Shown here piece after piece: positions 36,201 to 42,715 of a stretch of 64,000 nt of DNA. The position numbers were made by a program, and so were the translations under genes. The notes beneath the pieces are model-generated. The model was not told the DNA's origin and made no database searches. It was given only the letters and a program-made list of their open reading frames with translations. The stretch is from Lepus europaeus (lineage: Eukaryota > Chordata > Mammalia > Lagomorpha > Leporidae): contig NC_084831.1 of NCBI RefSeq assembly GCF_033115175.1, positions 48,206,002 to 48,270,001 on the forward strand. The letters are read 5' to 3'. Each line of letters begins with the position of its first letter. The first letter of the stretch is position 1.

Positions 36201-38236
36201 AGGATGCAGAGAATAAAACCCCAGGGAGCAACTACCAAGGCCACGTGGGGCACAGTTTCCCGCTGTGAACTGAAGAAAGCACAGTTTGACAATGGCTGAG
36301 CTGGGAGGAAGAAAGCAAATCATTCATGGAGAATACAGCACAGGCCCAGGGCCCAGGGTTTTCCTGATTGCCAGGCAGGTTACTCAAAGGGACCAAAGGG
36401 CAAAGAACAGAAATGATAGCTAACATGGTACAGCAATGCTATACCTGAATGAACTCATTCATTTCCTCTAGAACCTCAGGAGGTAACTACTATCCTTAGC
36501 CCCAGTTTATGGATGAGGAAACCAGAACAGGAGCGAGGTTAGAGAACTTGCTCGAAGTCATACAGCTGAGGAATGTAAGTGCCAGGATTTGGCCTTAGGC
36601 AGTCTGAAGCCAGGAGCCAAGTTCATAACCAGTACACTTTGCTCTCTCTCTAAGAGTTGGGAAATCTGGGGACTAAGAGTAGAGGGTCTGAGAAAAATTC
36701 AGCGACTATCATGTAGGGGAGGGGGAAAGGCTACGTGCCAGATCTGGTTCTCTGCTTGACTTGGCTAAAAGGGATAGATGTGCACCTGGCACTCCATGGG
36801 TCCTCAGAACCGGTGACTTCTTGGATCCCTGTCCACATAGCATGCATAGATAACAGAGAGTATGGGACCCTAAGACATGCCTCTCAGTGGTCTGCTGCGT
36901 GCCAGGCTCTGGGGCAGTCCTGGTACACACATGGTAGGCTCTGGAGAAGGAGTCGTGAGGCAAACAATCTGGGCAGAGGGCTGACCCCATGCAGGCACCA
37001 GGGTGCACATTATCCTGTTGCAAACAGGGTGCGGACACCAGGTGGCCTTGGGCCTATCGGAGTGAACCTTTAGCCTGATGGACGCTGGGCTGGCAAGGAC
37101 ATTGAAGGCTAGGGAATTGGTCATCCTCTGTAGAGACCTGGGAGAGCCCCCTCCACCCCCACCCCCACCCCACCAGGAATTTTCCCAGCAAATCTTTGCC
37201 TGGGGGAAGCAAGTCACAGAGGTGGGAGAAATAGAGACAGAGAAACCTGCTGTGGCAGTGCCATCAGGGAGTATAATTACAGAGCTGGACGGGACTTGGA
37301 GATAATCTAATCCAGCGGGATTCACACTGTGATCTGAGGAGTGGTGGGGTCCTAGGGGCTGCCCCAGGGGAGGAGGGCGAGCCTGATAGACACCCTCACT
37401 TCAAATAGAACAGCTCTGCCTCCAACTGACTTAGATGCTGGGGTTCATGGAATATTTTATTTAGGGAGAAAAAGAGTGATGAAAAAAAATAATCTTTTGG
37501 CCTAGTCCATCTTTCCCACATTAAAATGTGGAAGAACCAGGCTGAGTGACGATAGGTGGGCTCCCCCAAAGGCACAGAGTGACTAGGATTGAGCAAGGAG
37601 GTTGTCTGAGCTGGGTTTCCAGACAACCCAGGGTGCTCGGTACAGAGAATCTGTTACCCACCTGACCCTGTGGTCAGGGTCTGAGCACACAAAAGCCCAG
37701 GAGGCCCCTCCAGAGAGGTGTCTGGCTCACTCCATGCTTGGCATTCACAAGTGGGCCAGGCTCCCTGCTCGTCACACCTCTGGTGACTTGGATGTCATTG
37801 GTGCCATTTTTCAGAGGTGTACGCCTCCTGCCTTCATCTGCTATCCATCTTTCATGGAGCTATGGATTCCAATTTCTCAAAAGTGGGTTCCCAGGGCCTC
37901 TTCTCTCTCCAGCCTGAGTTTCCAATTCAGTGGGAGGCAGTGTGCATAGTCTTGGTTGGCTAGCCCAAGCGTTTCCCCACGGAGGAATTGCAAGCCACTC
38001 TAGGCCTTGAACAGCTCTCCTCGCTCATCTCCCAGGTCTTCTCACCTACTCACCTGCTCCTCCCCTGGTGATCTCTCTCCATAGGAGCCAAAGCAGATGG
38101 CCACTGGAGTTGCTGGGGCTCTTGGTCTGCGTGCACAGCAGGTACCCGGGAAAGGAGGAGAGAGTGCAACAACCCTGCACCCCAGAATGAAGGCGCCCCA
38201 TGTCCAGGGTGGAGAGTACAGACACAGGCTTGCTGA
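172..38236 (+). CDS. C8A: Complement component C8 alpha chain, 3' part (six coding exons)
   Basis: C8 alpha is a liver-made plasma protein. As part of C8 (alpha, beta, gamma) it joins C5b-7 and inserts into target membranes to start the membrane attack complex. Joining 172-372, 2270-2510, 27371-27499, 28669-28826, 33735-33957 and 38085-38236 gives 1104 nt, 367 residues plus TGA, with matching phases at every junction (0, 1, 1, 0, 1). In fragment numbering, residues 1 to about 270 belong to the MACPF pore domain with the family motif YGTHY at 119-123, the EGF-like cysteine cluster spans 280-311, and the C-terminal TSP1 module spans 319-367. The human protein is about 584 residues, so the signal peptide, first TSP1, LDLRA module, the C8-gamma-linking cysteine and the start of MACPF lie left of the window. 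All but one intron are GT-AG; one uses a GC donor. No internal stop or frameshift is seen. Neighbour C8B lies tail to tail on the other strand. Confidence 0.96.
600..668. repeat. C-rich CCCACC/CCCTCACC microsatellite
   Basis: An imperfect repeat of CCCCCA and CCCTCA units. The complementary strand carries many runs of three or more G. A proline-rich reading frame across it is a repeat artefact. Confidence 0.9.
1870..2140 (+). mobile_element. Old C-SINE, diverged
   Basis: It carries the middle and 3' C-SINE landmarks: GGGAGACCTGGA, CTGGCTTCAGCCT, GAACCAGTGGA, a CT-rich stretch, then an A-rich tail. The 5' head is unclear. Confidence 0.7.
2270..2510 (+). CDS. C8A: C8A coding exon with the MACPF signature
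   Basis: A 241-nt exon encodes [12 protein letters not shown] to MESL plus the first base of a split Gly codon. It carries [15 protein letters not shown] (YGTHY at 2423-2437), the diagnostic MACPF signature whose glycines form the hinge at the bend of the central sheet. The acceptor is GGCAG at 2265-2269, with a weak, purine-interrupted pyrimidine tract. The donor is TTG|GTGAGT. The following intron is the longest in the window at about 24.9 kb. Confidence 0.96.
3215..3395 (+). mobile_element. Old hAT-Charlie-type (MER) DNA transposon fragment
   Basis: Phrases such as CATCATCTGGGAACTTG and TTTGAGAACCAGTGTCC resemble the end of a common mammalian non-autonomous hAT element. Family assignment is tentative. 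Confidence 0.4.
3395..4000 (-). mobile_element. Probable antisense ERV LTR (solo)
   Basis: On the minus strand the sequence could start TGTTGAAAA near 4000. Near its end it carries GCCGGCAATAAAGGACC, an LTR-style polyadenylation signal, preceded by a TATA-like TTTATAAACCC. No gag, pol or env coding flanks it, so it looks like a solo LTR. Exact edges and target duplication were not resolved. Confidence 0.5.
4618..4971 (+). mobile_element. Young full-length C-SINE with 14-bp target duplication
   Basis: The element begins GGGCCGGCGCCGTGGCTCAATAGG, carries a tRNA-like B box (GGTTCTTGTCC), a CT-rich 3' part and an AAATAAAAAT tail. It is flanked by AAAAGCTTAATTCA at 4604-4617 and 4972-4985. Confidence 0.95.
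6940..7200 (+). repeat. L2-like ancient LINE fragment
   Basis: It has the usual L2 3' end landmarks: GATGCCTTTCCTGACCA, CATTCCATGAGAACAGGG and CAGTGCCTGGGAACTAATAGG. It is strongly diverged. Confidence 0.55.
8000..8330 (+). repeat. One or two MIR-like fragments
   Basis: GCTTTGCCACTTACTAA, GATCATGGTCAGGTTATTTAA and a later CTCCACCACTTGTCAGC with CAAATTAGTTCACTTCTCC resemble the MIR core and 3' segment. Boundaries are approximate. Confidence 0.55.
8539..8905 (-). mobile_element. Antisense MaLR-type LTR
   Basis: AAGACTGGGCAATTTATCAAG, the following A-rich stretch and CATGATCTAATAACCTCTGAA match the reverse complement of mammalian ERVL-MaLR LTRs. Confidence 0.6.
9580..10035 (+). repeat. Segmental duplication, copy 1 (probable donor)
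   Basis: From AGATACCAACATAATTAAT to ATCTTCCAAATAC this segment matches 16126-16618 in direct orientation at roughly nine in ten bases by eye. It contains no gene. Confidence 0.85.
11680..12042 (-). other. 120-codon ORF in L1 3' region, zinc-knuckle-like
   Basis: This open frame lies inside the 3' non-coding part of the L1 and is matched by a frame of the same length at 42716-43078. It contains [10 protein letters not shown] and a later C-x5-HWKWTCP stretch, resembling spaced CCHC knuckles of retroviral nucleocapsids, but the cysteine and histidine spacing is imperfect. Whether it is translated is unknown. Confidence 0.5.
13218..13805 (-). pseudogene. L1 ORF2p C-terminal fragment
   Basis: 195 codons contain the typical C-terminal L1 ORF2 sequence, including the cysteine motif region around [18 protein letters not shown] and the [17 protein letters not shown] and [12 protein letters not shown] stretches. 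The endonuclease and reverse transcriptase domains are missing because the element is 5'-truncated, so it cannot be functional. The frame itself is open to its stop, which suggests a fairly young insertion. Confidence 0.92.
13836..14990 (+). other. C8A: C8A large intron stretch between L1 and nested SINEs
   Basis: No gene is seen. It holds an old C-SINE-like copy at about 14676-14969 beginning next to a CA repeat at 14693-14714; the rest is unassigned. Confidence 0.55.
14676..14969 (-). mobile_element. Old antisense C-SINE-like element
   Basis: Diverged landmarks in reverse orientation: CAATGGCCAG, GGCAGGAGCC, and GGGACCCAGTTACTTGAG. Family assignment is less certain than for the young copies. 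Confidence 0.5.
14991..15657 (-). mobile_element. Old C-SINE interrupted by a younger one
   Basis: The older antisense C-SINE is split into 14991-15040 and 15373-15657 by the younger insertion. The host copy is flanked by a 21-bp duplication (CTCCCTTTAAAATTTTTGTC preceded by T) at 14970-14990 and 15658-15678. Confidence 0.9.
15041..15372 (+). mobile_element. Young C-SINE nested in an older one
   Basis: It starts TGGCTGGCGCCGCGGCTC and ends in a CTGTCAAAAAA tail. It is flanked by AAAGTCAA at 15033-15040 and 15373-15380, which is part of the older SINE. Confidence 0.93.
15709..16018 (+). mobile_element. C-SINE
   Basis: GGGTTGGCACTGTGGTGTA head, GGGAGACCTGAAAG middle, CT-rich 3' part and AAATAAATACATC tail. 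Confidence 0.85.
16126..16618 (+). repeat. Segmental duplication, copy 2 (inserted in a SINE)
   Basis: It matches 9580-10035 in direct orientation. It differs by point changes, a small deletion near the left end and a 43-bp insertion at 16234-16276. There is no poly-A tail. Confidence 0.82.
16234..16276 (-). mobile_element. Tiny SINE 3'-end insertion with target duplication
   Basis: It contains ATT repeats and ATTTTATTTAATTGAAAGGC, which is the antisense 3' end of a C-SINE. It is flanked by GTCATTTGATTA (16222-16233) and GTCATCTGATTA (16277-16288). Copy 1 at about 9690 has only one such site and no insert. Confidence 0.75.
16816..16830. promoter_or_regulatory. Oestrogen-response-element-like palindrome
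   Basis: GGGTCAGTTTGACCC has a perfect inverted repeat GGTCAnnnTGACC, the core consensus for oestrogen receptor dimers. It is intronic in C8A. Function is inferred from the motif only. Confidence 0.45.
16859..16871 (+). promoter_or_regulatory. HNF1-like site
   Basis: GTTAATGATTAAA matches the hepatocyte nuclear factor 1 consensus GTTAATNATTAAC at 12 of 13 positions, 29 bp from the palindrome to its left. C8A is liver-expressed, so the site is plausible, but this is only a motif match. Confidence 0.4.
18890..19075 (+). repeat. MIR-like fragment
   Basis: TTGTCATTTATTTGTGG, CAATTTACTCATCTCTCTAATGGGAAT and the following stretch resemble a MIR element. Confidence 0.5.
19258..19595 (-). mobile_element. 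Young antisense C-SINE with 15-bp target duplication
   Basis: It is the reverse complement of the C-SINE consensus, ending GCCGCGGCGCCGGCC. It is flanked by TCCATGATTTTTTTT at 19243-19257 and 19596-19610. Confidence 0.94.
19596..22363 (+). other. C8A: C8A large intron stretch
   Basis: It contains a MIR-like stretch at about 20385-20480 (antisense) and a MaLR LTR at 20572-20988. Nothing else is recognised. Confidence 0.55.
20572..20988 (+). mobile_element. MaLR-type solo LTR
   Basis: It begins TGTATGGTTTGGCTGTTGAA, has the conserved GAGTTAAATAAACCTTTTC polyadenylation region and ends CTAACACA. The pattern is that of ERVL-MaLR (MST/MLT1-like) LTRs. Confidence 0.8.
22364..22530 (-). mobile_element. 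Truncated antisense C-SINE
   Basis: AAGATTTATTTTATTTATTTG, the GA-rich part and CCATCTGCTGGTTCACTC are clear. It stops after GGTCTCCCACGTGGGTGCAG, so the 5' half is missing. Confidence 0.88.
22531..23785 (+). other. C8A: C8A large intron stretch
   Basis: A possible hAT-type fragment lies at about 23110-23320 (GGTCTCAGATCCACTG, CATCAGAGACATTTGTGAA). No gene is seen. Confidence 0.5.
23786..24128 (+). mobile_element. C-SINE
   Basis: GGGGCTGGAGCTGTGGTGTAG head, GGGAGACCTAGGGGAAG middle and AAATAAATAAATC tail. Confidence 0.9.
24129..25408 (+). other. C8A: C8A large intron stretch, possibly with conserved non-coding sequence
   Basis: A MIR-like fragment lies at about 24290-24430. The block at 24540-24840 is free of recognisable repeats and rich in TAAT-type homeodomain motifs. 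No coding exon is recognised. Confidence 0.5.
25409..26119 (-). mobile_element. L1 3' UTR fragment, older 3' UTR type
   Basis: Its last 450 bp resemble the 10707 L1 end, including the conserved CCCTCCCACCCGCAACCCTCC block. Beyond TTAGACAAGGGCATAG the sequence departs from the other two L1s and carries a different upstream 3' UTR. Confidence 0.8.
26120..26811 (+). other. C8A: C8A large intron stretch
   Basis: No gene or confident repeat recognised. Confidence 0.5.
26829..27134 (-). mobile_element. Short 5'-truncated L1 end with 17-bp target duplication
   Basis: About 300 bp of L1 3' UTR in antisense, flanked by AAAGGAGACACATTTTT at 26812-26828 and 27135-27151. Confidence 0.93.
27371..27499 (+). 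CDS. C8A: C8A coding exon followed by a GC splice donor
   Basis: A 129-nt exon encodes (G)[12 protein letters not shown] through SGSGDK plus the first base of a split Glu codon. Human C8 alpha has the equivalent ITTCFGG and HCKK residues. The acceptor is CTACTGCAG. The donor is AAAG|GCAAGT, a good GC-type consensus. Ending at 27499 is the only choice that keeps the frame and gives the same spacing to the following DIISRVRGG as in human C8 alpha. The exon is symmetric (phase 1 on both sides, 43 codons), so skipping it would keep the frame. Confidence 0.92.
27500..28668 (+). other. C8A: C8A GC-AG intron
   Basis: The intron starts GCAAGT after AAAG and ends GATTGCAG. Exon length, phase and alignment with human C8 alpha all require the GC donor. 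No confident repeat is seen inside; there is a short run of CCATtyATTCATT-like units at about 27966-27989. Confidence 0.85.
28669..28826 (+). CDS. C8A: C8A coding exon (C-terminal MACPF segment, N-glycosylation sequon)
   Basis: A 158-nt exon encodes [18 protein letters not shown] through NPVVIDFE, near-identical to human C8 alpha from [13 protein letters not shown] onward. A sequon, Asn-Gly-Ser, lies at 28755-28763; human C8 alpha has Asn-Arg-Ser at the equivalent site, a known glycosylation position of the family. The acceptor is GATTGCAG. The donor is GAG|GTAAGT, a near-perfect consensus. The exon ends in phase 0. Confidence 0.95.
29158..29440 (+). mobile_element. hAT-type DNA transposon relic
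   Basis: GGGGTTGGCAAACTTTTCTG followed by AAAGAACCAAGTAGTAAATA is the start of a widespread mammalian non-autonomous DNA transposon. The middle has been replaced by a TTCCTCC-rich stretch. Exact family not assigned. Confidence 0.55.
29605..29765 (+). mobile_element. MER5-like hAT fragment
   Basis: GTGATTCTCAACCACTGG and CCCCAGGGAAGAGTTGGCAA resemble MER5. It is diverged. Confidence 0.45.
29773..30108 (+). mobile_element. C-SINE with 10-bp target duplication
   Basis: Head GGGCAGGCACTGTGGCGTAG, tail of AAAT units. Flanked by ACAGAAGATG at 29763-29772 and 30109-30118. Confidence 0.93.
30187..30494 (-). mobile_element. Antisense C-SINE with 12-bp target duplication
   Basis: Reverse-complement C-SINE with a GA repeat in its 3' part. 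Flanked by CTGCCTTACATT at 30175-30186 and 30495-30506. Confidence 0.93.
31158..31487 (-). mobile_element. Antisense C-SINE
   Basis: Poly-T, AAGATTTATTTATTATTCG, GGTTTTCCATCTGCTGC and the 5' end CACAGCACCAGCCCC. No clear target duplication. Confidence 0.9.
31790..31834. repeat. GA-rich microsatellite
   Basis: Runs of AGAG with GGGA interruptions. Confidence 0.85.
33735..33957 (+). CDS. C8A: C8A coding exon (end of MACPF plus whole EGF-like module)
   Basis: A 223-nt exon encodes [12 protein letters not shown] to CEQMEQQ plus one base of a split Gly codon. The first half is the MACPF C-terminal helix ([17 protein letters not shown]). The second half holds the EGF-like module with cysteines at exon residues 37, 39, 42, 55, 57, 59 and 68. 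The acceptor is TGCCTGCAG. The donor is CAGG|GTAAGG. The paralogous region of C8B is encoded by two exons of 154 and 69 nt, exactly the same total. Confidence 0.95.
33958..38084 (+). other. C8A: C8A last intron
   Basis: It contains a MIR-like antisense fragment at about 36480-36600 and a C-rich tract at 37147-37175. No SINE or L1 is recognised. No coding exon is recognised. Confidence 0.6.
37147..37175. repeat. C-rich CCCCCA tract
   Basis: CCCCCTCCACCCCCACCCCC-type run; G-rich on the other strand. Confidence 0.85.
38085..38236 (+). CDS. C8A: C8A terminal coding exon (C-terminal TSP1 module)
   Basis: The exon finishes the split Gly codon and encodes 49 residues, [16 protein letters not shown] to VQTQAC, then TGA at 38234-38236. 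It matches the human C8 alpha C terminus. HWSCWGSW carries WxxW motifs of the kind that are C-mannosylated in TSP1 modules of terminal complement proteins. Cysteines lie at exon residues 9, 16, 27, 39 and 49. The acceptor is CTCTCTCCATAG. A GT at 38142 inside the exon looks like a donor but is read through, because the following codons continue the conserved protein to the stop. Confidence 0.95.
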
Positions 38237-38520
38237 GGCCTCAGAGCCCAGGATGGGCTGGATGCCGTGGGGCCCATCCACACAAGCTATTGGATAAAGA
38301 CCTCTTTTAGCCGTGAGAAAATGCAAATCAATCTACGCTCTTTTCTTTGTCCATTCACGGCATCACTGGCTTTTTCTAGCATGGACATCAACACTCTGCC
38401 TTCCCCTACCCAGTCCCAGAGCTGCTTCCACGTGTGGGATGCTCCTTAGAGCAGCTCCTCTGCTTCTCCATTCCAGTTTCTGTCTTAGTCTGCACAGGCT
38501 GCTGTAGCAATAAACTGGCT
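38237..38520 (+). other. C8A: Putative C8A 3' UTR
   Basis: Non-coding sequence follows the C8A stop. The first AATAAA on this strand is at 38509-38514; a weaker GATAAA lies at 38294. The end is inferred and unconfirmed. From about 38482 the sequence resembles an antisense MaLR-type LTR, so the final bases of the transcript would be repeat-derived if this signal is used. Confidence 0.45.
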
Positions 38521-38822
38521 GGCTTACAAACAACAGCAATCTGTTTCTCACAGTTTGGGAGGCTAGAAGTTCCCGGATCAAGGTGCCACCAGGTCCAGCG
38601 TGTGCCAAGGGCCTGCTTTCTAGTTTACATGCCAACACATTTGGCTGTGTCATCAGGTGCTGGAGGGGGCTAGGCAGTCTGAGGAGCATCCTTTATAAGG
38701 CCATAAATGCCATTCTTGAAGGCTCAACCCATGACCTAGTCACCCCCCATGCCTGAAGATCCCTCACCTTCTAATACCAAAACCTTGGGGTTTGAATTGT
38801 GTGGGGGTGTGCATAAACAAAT
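38482..38822 (-). mobile_element. Antisense MaLR-like LTR at the C8A 3' end
   Basis: TGTCTTAGTCTGCACAGGCTGC, GGCTTACAAACAACAGCAAT, TTTCTCACAGTTTGGGAGGC and CATGACCTAGTCACC follow the reverse complement of a MaLR LTR. Confidence 0.65.
38509..38514 (+). promoter_or_regulatory. Candidate C8A polyadenylation signal AATAAA
   Basis: This is a canonical hexamer 273 nt past the C8A stop codon. It sits at the start of an antisense LTR, where related LTR copies read roughly ATAACAAAATACC, so the hexamer may have arisen by mutation in the repeat. Use of the site is inferred. Confidence 0.4.
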
Positions 38823-39639
38823 GATTGTATACTTATTCAGTCCCACATTCCTGTGGTTATATACTTTTTAAAACATTTTTATTTGAAAAGCAGACAGAGC
38901 TCTCATCTGCTGTTTCATTTTCCAAATGCCCACAACATCCAGGGCTAGTCCAAGCCAAAGCCAGAAGCATGGGAACTCAACCCAAGTCTCAAACAAGAGA
39001 GGTGGAAACCTAGGGATTTGAGTTCTCACCTGCTGCCTCCCAAGGTCTGTATTGGTGGGAAATTGGAGCCAGAAACCAGGCCAGAAATCACACCCAGGCT
39101 CTCCGAGATGGGATACAGGTGTCCTAACTGCCAGGCTGAATGTCCACTCCTCTGTGACAATTTCTAATATGTCTTTCCCCCAAAGATGGTAATCTTGAGG
39201 GCGGGAGTCCAGTTTGTTTTGTTCAGCATCGCATTCCCAAAGGCCAGGGTTGTGCCTCGAATATAGCAGTATCTGTCGCTTAAAAAGCACAGGGGTTCAA
39301 GAGTCTGTTCAGAGGTGTGACACACACTGGCCAATCGCCCAGAAGGGAGGGTGGATTTGGACGGGGTAACCAGTGGTGACCCATCCCCCAGACAGCCACC
39401 AACAGCCAGGCTCAGCCTCCCCCAGCACTCTGGTCATGCCCCACATAGAGGACTTGGCATGCAGAAGTGAATTTCCTATGGATCTCACAGTTTCCCCGTC
39501 TGGATTATGAGCTCCTTGAAGGTCAAATCCACATCCCTGATGTAGAGTAGGCACTCAGGAAATATCTGGTAACAGACATAAGTACTAGTGCCTTATAGCT
39601 TCCAGAATCTTCAGCCTTCTGTGGGTGAAAGCAAGACTT
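38823..39639 (+). other. Intergenic stretch between C8A and the ORF2-less L1
   Basis: An old antisense C-SINE (38866-39150) and L2-like fragments (39150-39290, 39490-39570). No gene. Confidence 0.55.
38866..39150 (-). mobile_element. Old antisense C-SINE
   Basis: TTTTTATTTGAAAAGCAGAC, CTCATCTGCTGTTTCATTTTC and GGGATACAGGTGTCCTAAC are diverged C-SINE landmarks. Confidence 0.7.
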
Positions 39640-39653
39640 AAATACAGTCAGCC

Positions 39654-40583
39654 AAAGGAATCCAAGATGGCGGAATAGGAAGGGAGCACATTGATATTCT
39701 TCAGCAAGACACAGGTTAATAAAAGTGGAGATACTGCAGGGTCAAGGAAGAGTAGGGGAAGAAACAACAGAGGAAACTCTACCGGAACTAGTGATTCACA
39801 GCGGACCTGCGTGGAGAGCGTGGGAGCCCAAGTTCGGGACACCAGCAGCAGACTCAACGCACCAGCGCTGGAACGCGAGGTGAGCCGAACCTCCATAGCC
39901 CGAGACACCAGCGGGCAAGCGGAAAGAGGAGGCTAGAGGGAACGAGGCTTGAAACTCCGTGGGGAAAAGTTCACCAGGCTAACTAGAAGAGAGAGAGAGG
40001 AAAAAAAAAAAAAAGTGACCGAAACGGACACGAGTTTCTCTCTCTCCGCTCACCCCTCAAGGGCGAGCAAGACAAAGAGCAGGCGCCATTTTGGACATAC
40101 GTCATAAGCAGGGCGACCTCAGGTCTGCACCGGCCCTGAGCCTAGCAGAAAAACCTGACTCTGGGGGGAGAGGTGAAATAACTGGAGATTAGCATCTAAC
40201 TTGGCAACCCAGTGGGAGACTGCAGGAGAATTGGAGCCCACACCGAGGGCAGCAGAGATTCCCTGTGTGGTCCTTGGGAAAGAGCTTCCAATCTCTGGCT
40301 CCTGTGGGTATATCATTTGCCTGCTAACTACCTCCAATTACATTCAGCTGTGTGGAATTACTTCCCTTTTGAATCAACAAAAGAAAGAGACATTTACCAC
40401 ACCTAACCTGGGAGTGTCATCTTGACACACCCTCAACCCTGAGGAACCAAACACAGCTCTCAGTCCACACCCATCTCAAGCCTCTAAGGCTCCACTAAAA
40501 GCAGACAGTCCACTTAATCTAGAGTCATAGTATAACAAGAAAAAAAAAAAAACACCACAGTGAAGAAACCAAATATCTCCAAC
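39654..40583 (+). promoter_or_regulatory. L1-type 5' UTR with YY1-like site
   Basis: About 930 bp before ORF1. CCAAGATGGCGGAATAGG at about 39662-39679 resembles the YY1 site near the start of primate L1 5' UTRs, which positions transcription initiation. A poly-A-like run lies at about 40000-40014. Confidence 0.7.
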
Positions 40584-41621
40584 ATGCCATACAACAAACG
40601 CAAAAACCAAGCTAACAAGAACAAGGAAGACACTATGACGCCCCCAAATGAAAAAGACACCCCAACTCAAGATTATGAAGATGAGGTGATCGAAGAAATG
40701 CAAGAAGCGGATCTCAAAATATTGATAAGAACATTAAGAAGTTCTCAAAAACAAATTCTTGAACTACAGAAATCCTTAAAGGACAAGATAGAAAATCTCT
40801 CTCGTGAAAGTGAAATATTAAGGAGGAATCAAAATGAAATGAAACAACTAGTGGAACAAGAAATGGTGATTGTGACGAGAAATCATAATGAAATGAAGAA
40901 TTCAATAGATCAAATGACAAACACATTAGAGAGCCTTAAAAACAGAATGGGCGAAGCAGAAGAGAGAATATCAGACTTAGAAGACAGAGAACAGGAAAGG
41001 AAACAGGCAAACCAAAGAAAAGAAGAAGAAATTAGAAATCTAAAAAATATTGTCGGGAATCTACAGGATACTATTAAAAAATCTAACATTCGGGTTCTAG
41101 GAGTTCCTGAAGGCATGGAGAGGGAGAAAGGATTAGAAGGCATTTTCAGTGAGATACTAGCAGAAAATTTCCCAGGTTTGGAGAAGGACAGAGGCATCTT
41201 AGTACAGGAAGCTTATAGAACCCCTAATAAACATGACCAAAAGAGATCCTCACCACGACACGTCATAATCAAACTCACCACAGTGAAACATAAAGAAAAG
41301 ATTCTAAAAGGTGCAAGAGAGAAACGTCAGATTACTCTGAGAGGATCTCCAATTAGACTCACAGCAGACTTCTCATCAGAAACTCTACAAGCTAGAAGGG
41401 AATGGCGAGACATAGCCCAGGTACTAAGAGAGAAAAACTGCCAGCCCAGAATATTATATCCTGCAAAGCTCTCATTTGTGAATGAAGGTGAAATTAAGAC
41501 TTTTCATAGCAAACAGAAACTGAAAGAATATGTTGCCACTCATCCTGCCCTGCAAAAGATGCTTAAAGATGTGTTACACACAGAAACACAGACACATGGT
41601 CACCAATATGAAAGAAGGTAA
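40584..41621 (+). CDS. L1 ORF1 protein (RNA-binding chaperone), intact
   Basis: 345 codons from ATG (MPYNKRKNQANK) to TAA. L1 ORF1p binds L1 RNA as a coiled-coil trimer and acts as a nucleic-acid chaperone during retrotransposition. Residues up to about 45 are a charged N terminus; about 45-160 form a heptad-rich coiled coil (LESLKNRMGEAEERISDLED); about 165-260 form the RRM (SNIRVLGVPEGME, GILVQEAYRTPNK, PRHVIIKL); the rest is the C-terminal domain (SPIRLTADFSSETLQARREW, RILYPAKLSF). The frame also extends upstream through a GTG at 40560, but the ATG at 40584 is the L1-like start. No stop or frameshift is seen, unlike most old L1 copies. Confidence 0.93.
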   Translation: MPYNKRKNQANKNKEDTMTPPNEKDTPTQDYEDEVIEEMQEADLKILIRTLRSSQKQILELQKSLKDKIENLSRESEILRRNQNEMKQLVEQEMVIVTRNHNEMKNSIDQMTNTLESLKNRMGEAEERISDLEDREQERKQANQRKEEEIRNLKNIVGNLQDTIKKSNIRVLGVPEGMEREKGLEGIFSEILAENFPGLEKDRGILVQEAYRTPNKHDQKRSSPRHVIIKLTTVKHKEKILKGAREKRQITLRGSPIRLTADFSSETLQARREWRDIAQVLREKNCQPRILYPAKLSFVNEGEIKTFHSKQKLKEYVATHPALQKMLKDVLHTETQTHGHQYERR

Positions 41622-42715
41622 AGGAAGGAAACCTCACAGCAAAAGATCACAGGAAGCTCAATTTCTCTTTGACATAGAATTAAACTCTGATGCACTGTTA
41701 GAGCAATGTGTTAAAGTAATCTATTATGTTCTCTTGATGTCTGTTAAATTCTAATTGTTCAAAAACAGCTGAATTCTTATTAAGAGCTATGGGTTATTTA
41801 ACTATGTGCTTATTTTCAAAGACTTGAATAATCACCTTGTAACAATGATCAAATTTGGACTATGTTATGTCATGATTTTAAGGAATCTTAGTTCAACTAG
41901 ATATTTTGGATTTTGATATTGGTCTATTATGCTATGTTATATGTGCGTACATATTGTATGTCCACATGGGGAAATTTTATTAAGTTTTATTTTAAATGGC
42001 TTTTAGATAAGATTGTCCATAAATTTAAGCTGCTAAAATCAATCAAAGATACATTTTAATTTGTGGGACCTGAATCTGTGTATCATATGTTTTAAACTTG
42101 TTGGTAGAAAGAAACTAAAAACATTTTAATGGTTGTGCTTAAATTTACTGGTTAAACAAACTACACCATCTTAGATATTTAAGAGGTGTTTTCAAATACA
42201 TGATTCTTAAAATTTATAGAAGGCATTGGACCTTCTGGTAAATGTTTTATTAAGTGCTTATCTAAGGGTTGAAACGGTTTGCTAAGTATTCATGTAATAT
42301 TGCTATTTTCAGCAAGTGATCTAGGACTTGCTCCCTCATTTCTCTATTCTAAGCCCAACTTGTTCTTTCATTTCTCTATTCTCTTCAAGGTAGGGAATTA
42401 ATTCTATTATGAAGGAATCTGTAGGACGCACAATTTAATCTTTAGACCTTATAAGAGATGGCTAACATTTTTCTGTAATAGCATAGCCAAAATAAGAGCT
42501 TAAATAATAATCTCATAGCTAGATTCACATCGCCATCAGCGAAGTATACAGTAAGTAGAAAAAAAAAAAAAAAAAACCTCCCTTTCAGACCAAAGGGAAA
42601 GAAAGTTTTAAAGTGAGAATATAATTTTCCTCATGGGCATTGTCTACCTTAGAAAAACTACTACAGAACATGCCTGTGACTATAGACTTGTAGTTCAGGC
42701 CACCGAAGATTAGAG

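Noticed and set aside
38141..38143. Apparent splice donor inside the last C8A exon
   Set aside because: GTACCC looks like a donor, but the codons after it continue the conserved TSP1 module to the proper stop.
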